From Flavobacterium sp. SUN052 (lineage in GTDB: Bacteria > Bacteroidota > Bacteroidia > Flavobacteriales > Flavobacteriaceae), in contig NZ_JAPQNS010000006.1 of the NCBI RefSeq assembly GCF_028867935.1, positions 248,001 through 312,000 of the forward strand: a DNA stretch of 64,000 nt, in the 5' to 3' direction. The position numbers were made by a program, and so were the translations under genes. The first letter of the stretch is position 1. Every line of letters begins with the position of its first letter. Of the stretch, positions 9,822-18,098 are shown in pieces. Under the pieces are notes generated by a model. It was given only the letters and a program-made list of their open reading frames with translations. It was not told the DNA's origin and did not search any database.

Positions 9822-11443
9822 ACAATCAACTGACCATCGATGAACTACGCGCCTACCAGGCGGGGCAGTTAGACGGTCCGGCCCGGCACCGCGTGGAGCG
9901 CTTGCTGCTTGAAGACCCCTTCTACGCCGACGCGCTGGAGGGTCTGGAAGCATTGCAGCGCACAGGCGCGTCGTTGCCTAAACAAACGGCCCAACTCCGC
10001 CGGGCATTACAGGAACGCATCAGCGAATCGGCCACCGAACGGCGACTTTACCCGCTTTGGGTTACCACTATGGCTGCCTCCATTGTGTTAGTGATGGGTA
10101 TAGCCCTGTATTTTATTTTCACCACTAATTCAACGAAAGCACCCCTTGCCAAAAAACAGGCAGCTACTGCTCATCCAGACGCTATTGTAGTAGAAATCGG
10201 CTCCACCGACTCGGCCATTACCAAAACGGTTGAAGCCGTTGCTGTGTTGGAAGCTCATGCCGCCCGGCGACGGGCAGTGATTAACACTCCTCGTGCTGCT
10301 ATAAGTAGCCCGGTGTTGCATCCTCGGTCTGTGTCCTCACAGACCGCTTATTCATTACCAGCGCTAGGGCGATCTGTGAGGACACAGACCGAGGATGCCA
10401 AAGTAACCGAGGCCTCAAAGACTAATGCAATCCAAACCGAGGATACCAAAGAACTATTTGCTATTCAGTTTGGAGAGCCTCAACCGGCCTCGCACCAGCC
10501 CGTAAATCCTGAACGAGCGTTTGCTTCCAGTCCTACCGGTGTTCCTGACGTTACGCTTTGGAGTGATAACAGCGTTCGGCTCGCGCTTGCTCAATCGTCT
10601 CAACTAGCGAAAGCATATGCTGAGAGTAAACCGGTTCCAGGAACTGAAAATATACGGCGGTCTTCAGCAATGGTAGCAGGCTATTCGCCACCGGATAACA
10701 ACGGCATACCTAAAGCCGCTTTCACAATGCCTGTTCCTGGTAGTCTGGCCGGAAAAAAGGTTTTTGGTACTATTACCGACTCGAAAGGCGAACCTTTGCC
10801 GGGTGTTCAGGTGATAATCAAAGGAACCAACCAAGGCACAACGACCAATGCAGCGGGGCAGTTTTTGCTAGACAGCGCACTTGTATCCGGGCGGATTTTG
10901 CATGCCGCTTATATCGGTTTTAAAGCGCAGGAATTAAATCCGTTAGCGTTAAAAAACGGCCCGATTCGGCTAGCCGAAGATACTCAGGCATTAAACGAAG
11001 TAGTTGTGACGGGCTATGGAGTGGTTAAGCCTAAAAAATCTAAAGCTATTCAGCCTGTGAGTGGCCAAACCGCTACAGCACCAACCCCCGGAAATATACC
11101 CGTGGGAGCAGCAAAAGCTAACACGTATGTGAATGTGACTGAATTAAACGAAACCGAGGTTCAGTCCTTTCGGGATTATGTCAAAAAAGAAGCGGCCCCT
11201 TATTTTCAGGGACCGCTTGAGGTCAGAATCTATACGGAGGCTGATGGATCGGTCAAAAAAGTGATTGTCGAAAACGGAATTCGGATTCAGGAACCGGGTC
11301 AGAAAAAAGCCGCCCGAAGTTACGTTCCTAGTTCCGAAGTTCGAGCTGAAGCAGAGCGGTTGGCTAGGCAATACCCCAACTGGCCTAAAAAACGGCAGAC
11401 ATTACTCTGGATCACGGGTTGGACAGTCGAAAATCGCAACTAG
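9818..11443 (+). CDS. Chimeric transmembrane anti-sigma factor with periplasmic CarboxypepD_reg and TonB_C-like domains
   Basis: A 541-residue protein starting at a GTG that overlaps the sigma stop (GTGA). Residues 1-70 resemble an anti-sigma cytoplasmic domain (YQAGQLDGPARHRVERLL); one membrane helix follows at about 87-110. The periplasmic part has a long low-complexity linker, a CarboxypepD_reg-like domain (about 305-390) ending in LNEVVVTGYG, and a C-terminal region (about 440-541) with the look of a TonB C-terminal fold (GPLEVRIYTEADGSVKKVIV and YPNWP). The same LNEVVVTGYG peptide occurs in the divergent VWA protein. The linker contains a 25-bp inverted repeat translated in frame. Function in sigma control is inferred from position and the N-terminal domain. 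Confidence 0.8.
   Translation: MNNQLTIDELRAYQAGQLDGPARHRVERLLLEDPFYADALEGLEALQRTGASLPKQTAQLRRALQERISESATERRLYPLWVTTMAASIVLVMGIALYFIFTTNSTKAPLAKKQAATAHPDAIVVEIGSTDSAITKTVEAVAVLEAHAARRRAVINTPRAAISSPVLHPRSVSSQTAYSLPALGRSVRTQTEDAKVTEASKTNAIQTEDTKELFAIQFGEPQPASHQPVNPERAFASSPTGVPDVTLWSDNSVRLALAQSSQLAKAYAESKPVPGTENIRRSSAMVAGYSPPDNNGIPKAAFTMPVPGSLAGKKVFGTITDSKGEPLPGVQVIIKGTNQGTTTNAAGQFLLDSALVSGRILHAAYIGFKAQELNPLALKNGPIRLAEDTQALNEVVVTGYGVVKPKKSKAIQPVSGQTATAPTPGNIPVGAAKANTYVNVTELNETEVQSFRDYVKKEAAPYFQGPLEVRIYTEADGSVKKVIVENGIRIQEPGQKKAARSYVPSSEVRAEAERLARQYPNWPKKRQTLLWITGWTVENRN
10319..10397. repeat. 79-bp element with 25-bp perfect inverted arms inside the anti-sigma gene
   Basis: Arms 10319-10343 and 10373-10397 are perfectly complementary, with a 29-nt loop. 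Each arm also contains a small hairpin (TCTGTG-TCCT-CACAGA). It is read through in frame as part of the periplasmic linker. A 21-bp near copy of one arm core occurs at 47778-47798 (19 of 21 identical), which marks it as a dispersed repeat. Confidence 0.8.
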
Positions 11444-11455
11444 ACTCCGAACGCT

Positions 11456-12223
11456 CTAATCTAATCCCGGTCGTTTGAAAGCCCGTGCCGCTGGGAACAG
11501 CTCTTCCATTTCGCGACGCATTCGCGAGAGCAATGCCAGCGCGTCGAGAGCTTCATCGATTTTTTCGGGGTAGCTTTCGAGCATGGTTTGCCAGGCGCTC
11601 AGCGACTGGTCAATGCAAACCAGTACCAACTTGGCTTTACCCAGGTAGTAATTATTCAGGTAAGGATCGGTTGGCGTGTCCGACAACACCCGCAGGGCCG
11701 ACATTGCCTTGACCGGAATCAGCGTCCGATACCATTTTATCATTTCCCAGGCATCTTTGAGCGAATTGAGTGTCGCCAACGCATCGTCGTACTCGCGAAT
11801 GCCCATGTCAACCACGCGCAACTGCTCCTGACCAGCTACTTCGAGCAGATCCGCTTCGTTACGCAGCCACTCGCCCGATGTGCGCAGGTACTGGTGGCTA
11901 AGTTTAGCAATGGGATGGTTTTTGGTTTGTTGTCGCCGGAAAGCCGCCTGCTCTTCCAAAGCCTGCCTTTCGGCTTCGGTTGGGCCGTCAGGATCGGGAG
12001 CGTCGCTCTGGGCGCGCAGCTTCTCCATGTATTGCTTCGTCAGGTTAAGGGCCTCGGTCAGTTGCTGCACGAGTACCTCACCCGATTTGTTGGGAGCAGG
12101 GTTGGCCGTATTGGGTTGTTCCTGCTGCATTTGGAAACTATGACAACGGGCTGTGAACAGACACCGCTCGCACCAGGTATCGCAATAATTATAAATGCCG
12201 GGGATAAAATCAGCTTCTTTCAT
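11456..12223 (-). CDS. Conserved-looking hypothetical protein with a Cys-rich N-terminal motif
   Basis: About 255 residues from the ATG at 12223 (MKEADFIPG), chosen because a purine-rich GAGG lies upstream; an ATG 18 codons earlier is in frame but gives an unlikely leader. The N-terminus has four closely spaced cysteines (YCDTWCERC then FTARC), which could bind a metal or cluster. The rest is mainly helical (LEEQAAFRRQQ, EMIKWYRTLIPVKAMSALR). There is no signal peptide, so it is probably cytosolic. No family was recognised with certainty. It is convergent with the anti-sigma gene (stops 12 bp apart). Confidence 0.7.
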   Translation of the reverse strand: MKEADFIPGIYNYCDTWCERCLFTARCHSFQMQQEQPNTANPAPNKSGEVLVQQLTEALNLTKQYMEKLRAQSDAPDPDGPTEAERQALEEQAAFRRQQTKNHPIAKLSHQYLRTSGEWLRNEADLLEVAGQEQLRVVDMGIREYDDALATLNSLKDAWEMIKWYRTLIPVKAMSALRVLSDTPTDPYLNNYYLGKAKLVLVCIDQSLSAWQTMLESYPEKIDEALDALALLSRMRREMEELFPAARAFKRPGLD

Positions 12224-12316
12224 TTTGTTTTTCCTCATCATCACAGTATACTCTATTGCGAATATAAGACAACACAAAATGATAAAGGATTAATTATTAG
12301 TGAAAAAAACAAAGCA

Positions 12317-12377
12317 AAAAGGGGAGTAAAGTCCGAAGCGCGTTTTGGTTTCGCTTTCGTCCTCTTACTCCCCTTTT
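12317..12377. terminator. Hairpin terminator after the AraC regulator gene
   Basis: Arms AAAAGGGGAGTAA (12317-12329) and its complement (12365-12377) flank a 35-nt loop that itself can pair (GAAGCG/CGCTTTC). A- and T-rich flanks make it usable in either direction. It lies 21 nt past the AraC-family gene stop on the minus strand and upstream of the hypothetical gene. Confidence 0.65.
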
Positions 12378-12397
12378 CTTTATTCTCCTTTTATCCC

Positions 12398-13321
12398 TTA
12401 TACGTTCATCAGCGACTCCCGACGGCGCATTTTACCCGCTGGGATACCGAACATCATTTTGAAACGACGGCAGAAATAGGCGGTGTCTTTGTAGCCAACC
12501 TCAGCACCGATTGCCCGAATACTCTTTTTCGACGTACGGAGCAGCCCAACGGCAGCTTCCATCCGCTGGTATTCGATGTAATCCTGTGGGTTGATGCCGG
12601 TAAGCATCTTGAAATACTGCCCTACGTAATCTTCCGACACGTTGGCAACGTTAGCCAGTACTTTGTTCGACAGATCGCCACCGAGATTGTCTTTGATGTA
12701 AGCGAAAATATCGATCAGTCGCGGATCTTTGAAATACGTGCTGTTGGTTACTAATTGCTCCACAAAGAGCCGGTTCTTCAAAATGTAGCGAATGATCTCG
12801 ATAACAATCTCTTCGGTTTTGATTTTGATTACCCGTCCTTTTCCGGCAATATCGCTCATCTCCTCGGCCAGAATCATGTTGATCGTGTGGGCGAGTTGTG
12901 TGTCGGCCTTGATCACAAACGGCGGCACGTCGAGTGAGTTGAAGAAGTTGACCGAGTCGAATACTTTGGCTTCAAACGACACGTAACCAAACGAGTTGGG
13001 CAGCGTACCGATTTTGGCCGGGTTGCGGTTAGCTTCAAAATAGTTTTCGCGATGAGTCATAAACTCCTCGTTGTTCACCGTCTTGCTGGGCCCGTCGCCG
13101 TAGGTTACGGTTAGGTGCTTGCCGCCTGGAATGAACAACATATCGCCAACCTCTACTTTTTGGCCCTCGTCGCCAAACGTCACCTGCCCATCATAAAGGA
13201 TGGTGATGGAGTTCTCGACATCGTAAAAATTCTTGATTGCGATGGGTTGCAAAATGCGGATGTTCCGCGCTTTGATGAATTTAACGCCCAGCGATTCGAT
13301 GATTTTATTGTAATCTTCCAT
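12398..13321 (-). CDS. AraC-family transcriptional regulator with cupin-like sensor domain
   Basis: A 307-residue regulator. Residues about 20-110 look like a cupin-type ligand pocket (ITILYDGQVTFGDEGQKVEVGD); about 205-307 is the double helix-turn-helix AraC domain (LANVANVSEDYVGQYFKMLTG, then IRAIGAEVGYKDTAYFCRRFK followed by GIPAGKMRRRE). It stands alone on its strand. The next gene upstream on the same strand is the acyl-CoA dehydrogenase, separated by that gene's own terminator, so co-transcription is unlikely. The ligand is unknown. Confidence 0.88.
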   Translation of the reverse strand: MEDYNKIIESLGVKFIKARNIRILQPIAIKNFYDVENSITILYDGQVTFGDEGQKVEVGDMLFIPGGKHLTVTYGDGPSKTVNNEEFMTHRENYFEANRNPAKIGTLPNSFGYVSFEAKVFDSVNFFNSLDVPPFVIKADTQLAHTINMILAEEMSDIAGKGRVIKIKTEEIVIEIIRYILKNRLFVEQLVTNSTYFKDPRLIDIFAYIKDNLGGDLSNKVLANVANVSEDYVGQYFKMLTGINPQDYIEYQRMEAAVGLLRTSKKSIRAIGAEVGYKDTAYFCRRFKMMFGIPAGKMRRRESLMNV

Positions 13322-13366
13322 AGTGTGAAAGAGTGTGTGTCAGATAAGATGCGCTGTAAAGTTGCA

Positions 13367-13374
13367 CAAAACTA
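13367..13374 (-). promoter_or_regulatory. Candidate -7 box of the AraC-family gene
   Basis: On the minus strand this reads TAGTTTTG, a perfect match to the Bacteroidota -7 consensus TAnnTTTG, 46 nt upstream of the ATG. No -33 TTTG at the ideal distance was found (a TTG lies 16 nt further upstream), so confidence is low. Confidence 0.35.
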
Positions 13375-13419
13375 ATAAATTGTACAAATCCAATACACGT
13401 AGAAAAGTTTCCGTTTAGT

Positions 13420-13455
13420 AAAAAAAAAGTGCGTATTCGCTTAGAACACGCACTT
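13420..13455 (-). terminator. Rho-independent terminator of the acyl-CoA dehydrogenase operon
   Basis: Arms AAGTGCGT (13427-13434) and ACGCACTT (13448-13455) form an 8-bp stem with a 13-nt loop. On the minus strand the stem is followed directly by a run of T. It sits 37 nt downstream of the dehydrogenase stop. Confidence 0.8.
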
Positions 13456-13491
13456 AGGTCTTAGAAAAATTTAGTTTTCGGGCGAAATGCC

Positions 13492-14661
13492 TTATCGAAT
13501 AAGCTCCCGGGCGATTACTAATTTTTGTATTTCGGAGGTTCCCTCGTAAATCTGGGTAATCTTGGCATCGCGCATCATGCGCTCAACGTGGAATTCTTTC
13601 ACGTAGCCATAACCACCATGAATTTGTACCGCTTCGGTGGTCGCCCACATGGCTACATCAGAGGCAAAAAGCTTGGCCATCGCTGCGGCCTGCACATAGT
13701 CTTTACCTTCGTCTTTGAGTCGGGCTGCCTTGTAAACCAGTAGCCGTGCCGCTTCGATCTTGGTGGCCATTTCGGCCAGCTTAAATTGAATAGCCTGGTG
13801 ATCAAAAATTTGCCGACCGAAAGCTTTACGCTCCTGACTGTATTTTAAGGAGAGTTCGTAGGCCCCTGCTGCAATGCCCAGAGCTTGGGCGGCAATACCA
13901 ATCCGGCCGCCATTGAGCGTCGACATGGCAAATTTAAAACCGAATCCGTCGTCGCCAATGCGGTTTTCTTTGGGCACCTTCACGTCGGTAAAGAGCAGCG
14001 AGTGCGTATCGGAAGCCCGAATCCCCATTTTGTCTTCTTTCTTGCCCACCGTAAAACCAGGCGTACCTTTCTCCACAATCAGGGCGTTGATACCCCGGTG
14101 CTTTTTTTCGCGGTCGGTTTGAGCAATTACCAGACAAATACCTGACGAATTGCCATTGGTGATCCAGTTCTTTGTACCATTCACCAGATAATAATCGCCT
14201 TTGTCTTCAGCAGTAGTGGCCTGCGATGTTGCATCGGACCCGGCTTCTGGCTCCGACAGGCAAAAGGCACCGATCTTTTCGCCGGTTGACAACTGAGTCA
14301 GGTATTTTTGTTTTTGTTCTTCGGAGCCGAAAGCCTCCAGGCCCCAGCAAACAAGCGAATTATTCACCGACATAATCACCGAAGCTGACGCATCAACTTT
14401 GGAAATTTCTTCCATAGCGATCACATACGATACCGTATCCATGCCGCCCCCGCCATATTCAGGAGAAACCATCATGCCCAAAAAGCCCAACTCACCCATT
14501 TTCCGAACTTGCTCGGTGGGGAATTTAGCTTCGTTATCGCGCTCTACGATACCTGGAAGTAATTCGGTTTGGGCAAAATCGCGGGCGGCTTCCTGAACCG
14601 CCTGGTGTTCCTCGGTAAGATTAAAATTGAGTCCCTGCAAGTCCAGCGTTGCTGTTGCCAT
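13492..14661 (-). CDS. Acyl-CoA dehydrogenase (short-chain type)
   Basis: A 389-residue FAD enzyme that oxidises acyl-CoA to trans-2-enoyl-CoA. The catalytic base is probably E373 in QIYEGTSEIQ, the position used by short- and medium-chain enzymes. Signatures seen: AFCLSEPEAGSDA (flavin/substrate loop), the middle beta domain TKNWITNG, and YSQERKAFG with IHGGYGY at the C-terminus. The length is typical. It is the last gene of a minus-strand run with the FabG-type reductase and MaoC hydratase, together a beta-oxidation-like or branched acyl-CoA module. Exact chain length cannot be read from sequence. Confidence 0.93.
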   Translation of the reverse strand: MATATLDLQGLNFNLTEEHQAVQEAARDFAQTELLPGIVERDNEAKFPTEQVRKMGELGFLGMMVSPEYGGGGMDTVSYVIAMEEISKVDASASVIMSVNNSLVCWGLEAFGSEEQKQKYLTQLSTGEKIGAFCLSEPEAGSDATSQATTAEDKGDYYLVNGTKNWITNGNSSGICLVIAQTDREKKHRGINALIVEKGTPGFTVGKKEDKMGIRASDTHSLLFTDVKVPKENRIGDDGFGFKFAMSTLNGGRIGIAAQALGIAAGAYELSLKYSQERKAFGRQIFDHQAIQFKLAEMATKIEAARLLVYKAARLKDEGKDYVQAAAMAKLFASDVAMWATTEAVQIHGGYGYVKEFHVERMMRDAKITQIYEGTSEIQKLVIARELIR

Positions 14662-14721
14662 TTATTAAAATCGTGTTTTTAGATGTGTTGAAGTAGTAAC
14701 AAAGATACAAAAAAACAGGCG

Positions 14722-15459
14722 CTAACTGGCCTGTCCGCCGTTGACTCCAATCACTTGTCCATTAACAAACGAAGCTTCATCGGAGGCAAGGTATAAATAC
14801 GCATAAGCGATATCTTCTGGATTGCCCATTCGTTTTACCGGAATGGTGGCAATGGTGGCTTGGCGGGCTTCTTCGGGCATGGCATCGGTCATCTCGGTAC
14901 GGATGAAACCGGGCGCTACGGCATTGGCCGTGATGCCTTTCGGGCCGAGTTCTTTAGCCCAGGTCCGGCACATGGCAATAACGCCCGCTTTAGTTGCCGA
15001 ATAATTTGTCTGACCAAAATTACCATGGATCCCCACCACCGACGAGGTGCAGATGATTCGTCCAAATCCCTTCTCAACCATATGCGGTACCACCGCTTTA
15101 GTACAGTTGAACACGCCCGTCAGGTTTACATCCATCACTTGTTGCCACTCCGCATGCGACATTTTGAGTAAGGTCCGGTCGCGGGTAATGCCCGCATTGT
15201 TCACCAGAATGTCAATGCGGCCATATTTGTCGATAATAGTACGAACCGCTTCTTCGATGCCTGGCACGTCGGTAACGCTGATTTTCATAAACTCAGCCTG
15301 CGCTCCGGTACTATTGATGGCCTGTGCGGTTTGTTCGCCATCATCGAGCATATCCCAGATGATGACGGTGGCTCCCTCGCGGGCAAAGATTTCGGCGGCA
15401 GCGCGGCCAATACCTCTGGCGGCTCCGGTTATGATAGCAATTTTATTAGAAAGACGCAT
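14722..15459 (-). CDS. fabG: 3-oxoacyl-ACP/acetoacetyl-CoA reductase-like SDR (FabG type)
   Basis: A 245-residue short-chain dehydrogenase from the ATG at 15459 (MRLSNKIAIITGAARGIG). A longer frame from a TTG at 15474 would overlap the preceding gene and is less likely. The NAD(P) motif TGAARGIG is at residues 11-18, NNAG is near 87, and the catalytic Ser, Tyr and Lys are in TSSVVG and NYSATKAG. The C-terminal PGFIRTEM is typical of FabG. It starts 7 nt after the MaoC-like stop, so the two are co-transcribed. As the genome presumably has a housekeeping fabG elsewhere, this copy may act on CoA esters. Confidence 0.88.
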   Translation of the reverse strand: MRLSNKIAIITGAARGIGRAAAEIFAREGATVIIWDMLDDGEQTAQAINSTGAQAEFMKISVTDVPGIEEAVRTIIDKYGRIDILVNNAGITRDRTLLKMSHAEWQQVMDVNLTGVFNCTKAVVPHMVEKGFGRIICTSSVVGIHGNFGQTNYSATKAGVIAMCRTWAKELGPKGITANAVAPGFIRTEMTDAMPEEARQATIATIPVKRMGNPEDIAYAYLYLASDEASFVNGQVIGVNGGQAS

Positions 15460-15466
15460 GATGGGT

Positions 15467-15937
15467 TTATTCAAAAAATAAGGAAATTAGTTCAGCGATA
15501 CAGGCGGGTTTTGTTTGCCCTTCAACCTCAAAAACACACTCTACCACGGCCCGAACGCCAGCAGTACCTTCGTTTGGATTGGTGGTTTCGGCATGGTGCA
15601 ACCAGGCTTTCATGCGTACGCTACTGCCAACGGGTACGGCACCCGTGAACCGAATTTTGTTAGCTCCGTAGTTGATGCCCATTTTCACGGACTCGATCTT
15701 GTAGATTTCGGCCATCAGCTTGGGGGCCAGCGAGAGCGTCAGGAACCCGTGCGCAATGGTTTTGCCGTAAGGAGAAAACTGTTTGGCTTTCTCTTCATCG
15801 AGGTGAATCCATTGATAGTCACCTGTGGCCTCGGCAAATTTCTGGACCATTTCCTGCGTAACGGTCATGTATTCCGACTCACCCAGTGATTGACCGGCAT
15901 GCGCTGAAAAGTCGGCGAGTGTGGCGAATGTTTGCAT
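15467..15937 (-). CDS. MaoC-family (R)-specific enoyl-CoA hydratase
   Basis: A 156-residue hot-dog fold protein. The hydratase-2 motif is clear: FAEATGDYQWIHLDEEKAK followed by TIAHGFLTLSL, with the catalytic Asp and His in GDYQWIHLD. It hydrates trans-2-enoyl-CoA to (R)-3-hydroxyacyl-CoA, which the adjacent FabG-type reductase could interconvert with 3-oxoacyl-CoA. It is the first gene of the run and is divergent from the alpha/beta hydrolase gene, with only 31 bp between starts. PhaJ-like function is possible, but no polymer synthase is nearby. Confidence 0.9.
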   Translation of the reverse strand: MQTFATLADFSAHAGQSLGESEYMTVTQEMVQKFAEATGDYQWIHLDEEKAKQFSPYGKTIAHGFLTLSLAPKLMAEIYKIESVKMGINYGANKIRFTGAVPVGSSVRMKAWLHHAETTNPNEGTAGVRAVVECVFEVEGQTKPACIAELISLFFE

Positions 15938-15968
15938 AGTTGGGGTATTTAGGGTGTACTTAGGGGCT

Positions 15969-16778
15969 ATGTTTGGGACATTTTCGTTTGATAACCTTCG
16001 GTTAACCTACCACCAGTGGGGCAGCGGCTTAACGGTGATGCTGTGTTTTCATGGCATTGGGCAAGACGGACGTGCGTTCGAACCGTTTGGGACTACCATG
16101 GCATCAAGTTGTACTATCTACAGCTTCGATTTGTTTTATCATGGACAAAGTTCGTGCCTTAATGGGGAGCAGTACCAACCAAACGAAAGCTTGAAACCCG
16201 ATCATTGGCAGGCAATAGTAGCGGCTTTTTTGCGTGAAAAAAACATTACCCGATTCTCCATTGCCGGGTTTAGTATGGGGGGCGTTTTCGCGTTGACTAC
16301 CGCTCAACTATTTGCACCGCAACTAGACCAACTGTGGTTGCTGGCTCCCGATGGCATCGTAACTAACCCCTGGTATTCGTTTGCTACCGGGTCGGGATTG
16401 GGCAGGGGTGTATTCCGATATTTTCTGGATCATCTACCCCTCTTGCGTAACCTGAGCGACTCTTTAGTGAAGCTTGGCTGGCTCGATCGGAGTCTGGTCC
16501 GTTTCGCTCAAAGTACATTGGCCACACCCGACCAACGGGAACGTGTTTTCCGGTCCTGGATTGGCTTCCGGCCGCTGCGCCCTCATCTGCCTACGCTGGT
16601 ACAAACGCTGAATGAGCACCCGATTCGGGTACAGGTTTTTCTGGGAGCTTTCGACCGGGTGTTGCCTCAAAAAGCGGTACAACCGTTGCTTAATCACATA
16701 AATCAGTATGAGTTGGTGGTGCTGAAAGTAGGGCATAACCGCTTGGTCGATGCCGTATCGGCACGTCATACGAACTGA
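15969..16778 (+). CDS. Alpha/beta hydrolase
   Basis: A 269-residue hydrolase from the ATG at 15969 (MFGTFSFDNLRLTYHQWG); a longer frame from 15921 would run into the divergent gene. The oxyanion segment CFHGIG is near 26-31, the nucleophile S102 lies in GFSMGG, an Asp candidate in LGAFDRVL and the His in KVGHNRL. No signal peptide. The substrate cannot be told. The very short divergent gap to the MaoC-like gene suggests shared promoter DNA and a possible link to acyl-ester metabolism (inference). Confidence 0.85.
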   Translation: MFGTFSFDNLRLTYHQWGSGLTVMLCFHGIGQDGRAFEPFGTTMASSCTIYSFDLFYHGQSSCLNGEQYQPNESLKPDHWQAIVAAFLREKNITRFSIAGFSMGGVFALTTAQLFAPQLDQLWLLAPDGIVTNPWYSFATGSGLGRGVFRYFLDHLPLLRNLSDSLVKLGWLDRSLVRFAQSTLATPDQRERVFRSWIGFRPLRPHLPTLVQTLNEHPIRVQVFLGAFDRVLPQKAVQPLLNHINQYELVVLKVGHNRLVDAVSARHTN

Positions 16779-16789
16779 TAGTAAACGGG

Positions 16790-17473
16790 TTAGTCGCCAA
16801 TCAAGGCCAGTAACTGTTCGGAAACAGTCCGTCCGGCAGCACGGCGTTCGGCAGCATAGTCGCGGAGGATGGCAACCAGACGGGGGTTGTGACGCGTGTG
16901 CAGGCCGGTTATCTGGGTTACATCGTTGTCGGTAAAGAATGCTTTCATGACCAGCTGATTCCAGGCTGCTTCGTCGAGTTGCTCAGCGGGGTAGGGGTTA
17001 TGGAGCATAATAGCCTTCTGCACATCGGCAATGTTGTTCCGAATGCCCTCGGTGGCCTGGAAACGCCAGTCCTCGGGAAACGCCAGCACCGGCAAGGCCG
17101 AATACAAGGCTACTAACTCGTTCATCTCGGCAGATCGGAACAGTTCGCTAATACTTCGAACGTAGGCCGCCCGATCGTCAGTGGGGTACTGGAGCAACCA
17201 CCAGACACGAGCCAGCCGGTCAAGAGTCCAGTCGACGATCTGAAAGCCGGGTCGCAGCTCATCAAGTTCTTTTTTCTTTTCTTCAGACACTACTACCGGT
17301 GCTTTACCTGTGAACCGGGGCATGGCCGTAAATACCCGATAAAACACCGCGTTGGTTGGTTTTTGGGCATAAAGACCAGCTTGCTCCCGAAGCCAGGTCA
17401 CTGCCCGATCGGTGTCAGGCTGGGACCCCGAACCTTGTTGTTCTATCAGTGAGAATAAGGTTGCTTGTATCAT
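16790..17473 (-). CDS. EboA-domain-like protein
   Basis: A 227-residue protein without a signal peptide. The C-terminal half (WNQLVMKAFFTDNDVTQITG, then RHNPRLVAILRDYAAERRAAGR) resembles EboA, a protein of the ebo clusters of cyanobacteria, Bacteroidota and some algal plastids that take part in export of a terpenoid-like or cytokinin-like product. The usual ebo partners (UbiA-type prenyltransferase, TatD-like hydrolase, dehydroquinate-synthase-like and isomerase proteins) are not in this window, so this copy is isolated here. It is convergent with the hydrolase gene (12 bp apart). Confidence 0.6.
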   Translation of the reverse strand: MIQATLFSLIEQQGSGSQPDTDRAVTWLREQAGLYAQKPTNAVFYRVFTAMPRFTGKAPVVVSEEKKKELDELRPGFQIVDWTLDRLARVWWLLQYPTDDRAAYVRSISELFRSAEMNELVALYSALPVLAFPEDWRFQATEGIRNNIADVQKAIMLHNPYPAEQLDEAAWNQLVMKAFFTDNDVTQITGLHTRHNPRLVAILRDYAAERRAAGRTVSEQLLALIGD

Positions 17474-17491
17474 GCCGCAAAAATACGAGCA

Positions 17492-17578
17492 AGAGATGTC
17501 ATCTTGTTTGGAAAGATGACATCTCTGTTAGTTCTGAGGCAGAAGAGATGCCAGCTTGTTTGGAAAGATGGGGTCTCT
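17492..17578. repeat. Two tandem 35-bp hairpin units
   Basis: Unit 1, 17492-17526, has perfect 14-bp arms (AGAGATGTCATCTT and complement) around a 7-nt loop. Unit 2, 17544-17578, repeats it with the same loop (GTTTGGA) and several arm changes. Units start 52 bp apart. They lie between divergent genes, upstream of the small secreted protein, and look like REP-type palindromes. Confidence 0.75.
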
Positions 17579-17681
17579 AGCCTTTCCTCCTTTTTTTTTA
17601 CCACTCATCCAGAAATCCCGCGCCTGGGCAGACGCAACTGCATCAATGAGATGTAACAACAAATTCAACACGTATTACTCA

Positions 17682-18098
17682 ATGAAAACGTTCGTAACCC
17701 TCGCTACCGCGCTGCTACTAGGTACAGCGGCCATCTCAACGCCCTCGATGGCCCAGACAAAGCCATCCAATGAAGCCTACTTTGAAGAAAAACCTCGTCT
17801 GGAAACGGCTGTTTTTCCTGCCGCTGATCCAATGAAGCTCTGGGTGGTACTCGAAAAAGAAGACCCCACCGCCAACGTAAGAATCGAACTGCTAAACGCC
17901 AGTAACCAGACACTCCACAAACAAACGCTGGGCCGTAATCAAAGCAAAGTTCGTCAGCGGTTCGATTTGACCGACATGCCCGATGGCCGCTACACGTTGC
18001 GTATTTCTGATGGACACACCGTACAGGAGCGTGTTTTCAAACTCTCATCGCCGGGCTTGCAAGAGCAATTACCCCGACGCTTAGTAACTCTCAACTAA
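17682..18098 (+). CDS. Small secreted protein with a T9SS/DUF3244-like beta-sandwich
   Basis: A 138-residue protein from the ATG at 17682; the longer frame upstream runs through the hairpin repeats and is rejected. Signal peptide: MKTFVTLATALLLG then SMAQ, cleavage after about residue 24. The mature part (RIELLNASNQTLHKQTLG, then FDLTDMPDGRYTLRISDG) has the strand pattern of small sandwich domains that resemble T9SS sorting domains. A related protein, with LPDGVYGVRIIGK, lies 1.6 kb away across the IS110 element, so the pair may be a duplication split by the insertion. Function unknown. Confidence 0.75.
   Translation: MKTFVTLATALLLGTAAISTPSMAQTKPSNEAYFEEKPRLETAVFPAADPMKLWVVLEKEDPTANVRIELLNASNQTLHKQTLGRNQSKVRQRFDLTDMPDGRYTLRISDGHTVQERVFKLSSPGLQEQLPRRLVTLN

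Noticed and set aside
11588..12754. 388-codon plus-strand frame
   Set aside because: It runs antisense to two well-supported minus-strand genes and the terminator between them; its protein has no domain-like features.
15460..15474. TTG start giving a longer FabG-type protein
   Set aside because: It overlaps the MaoC gene and adds residues before the normal SDR N-terminus; the ATG at 15459 fits the family.
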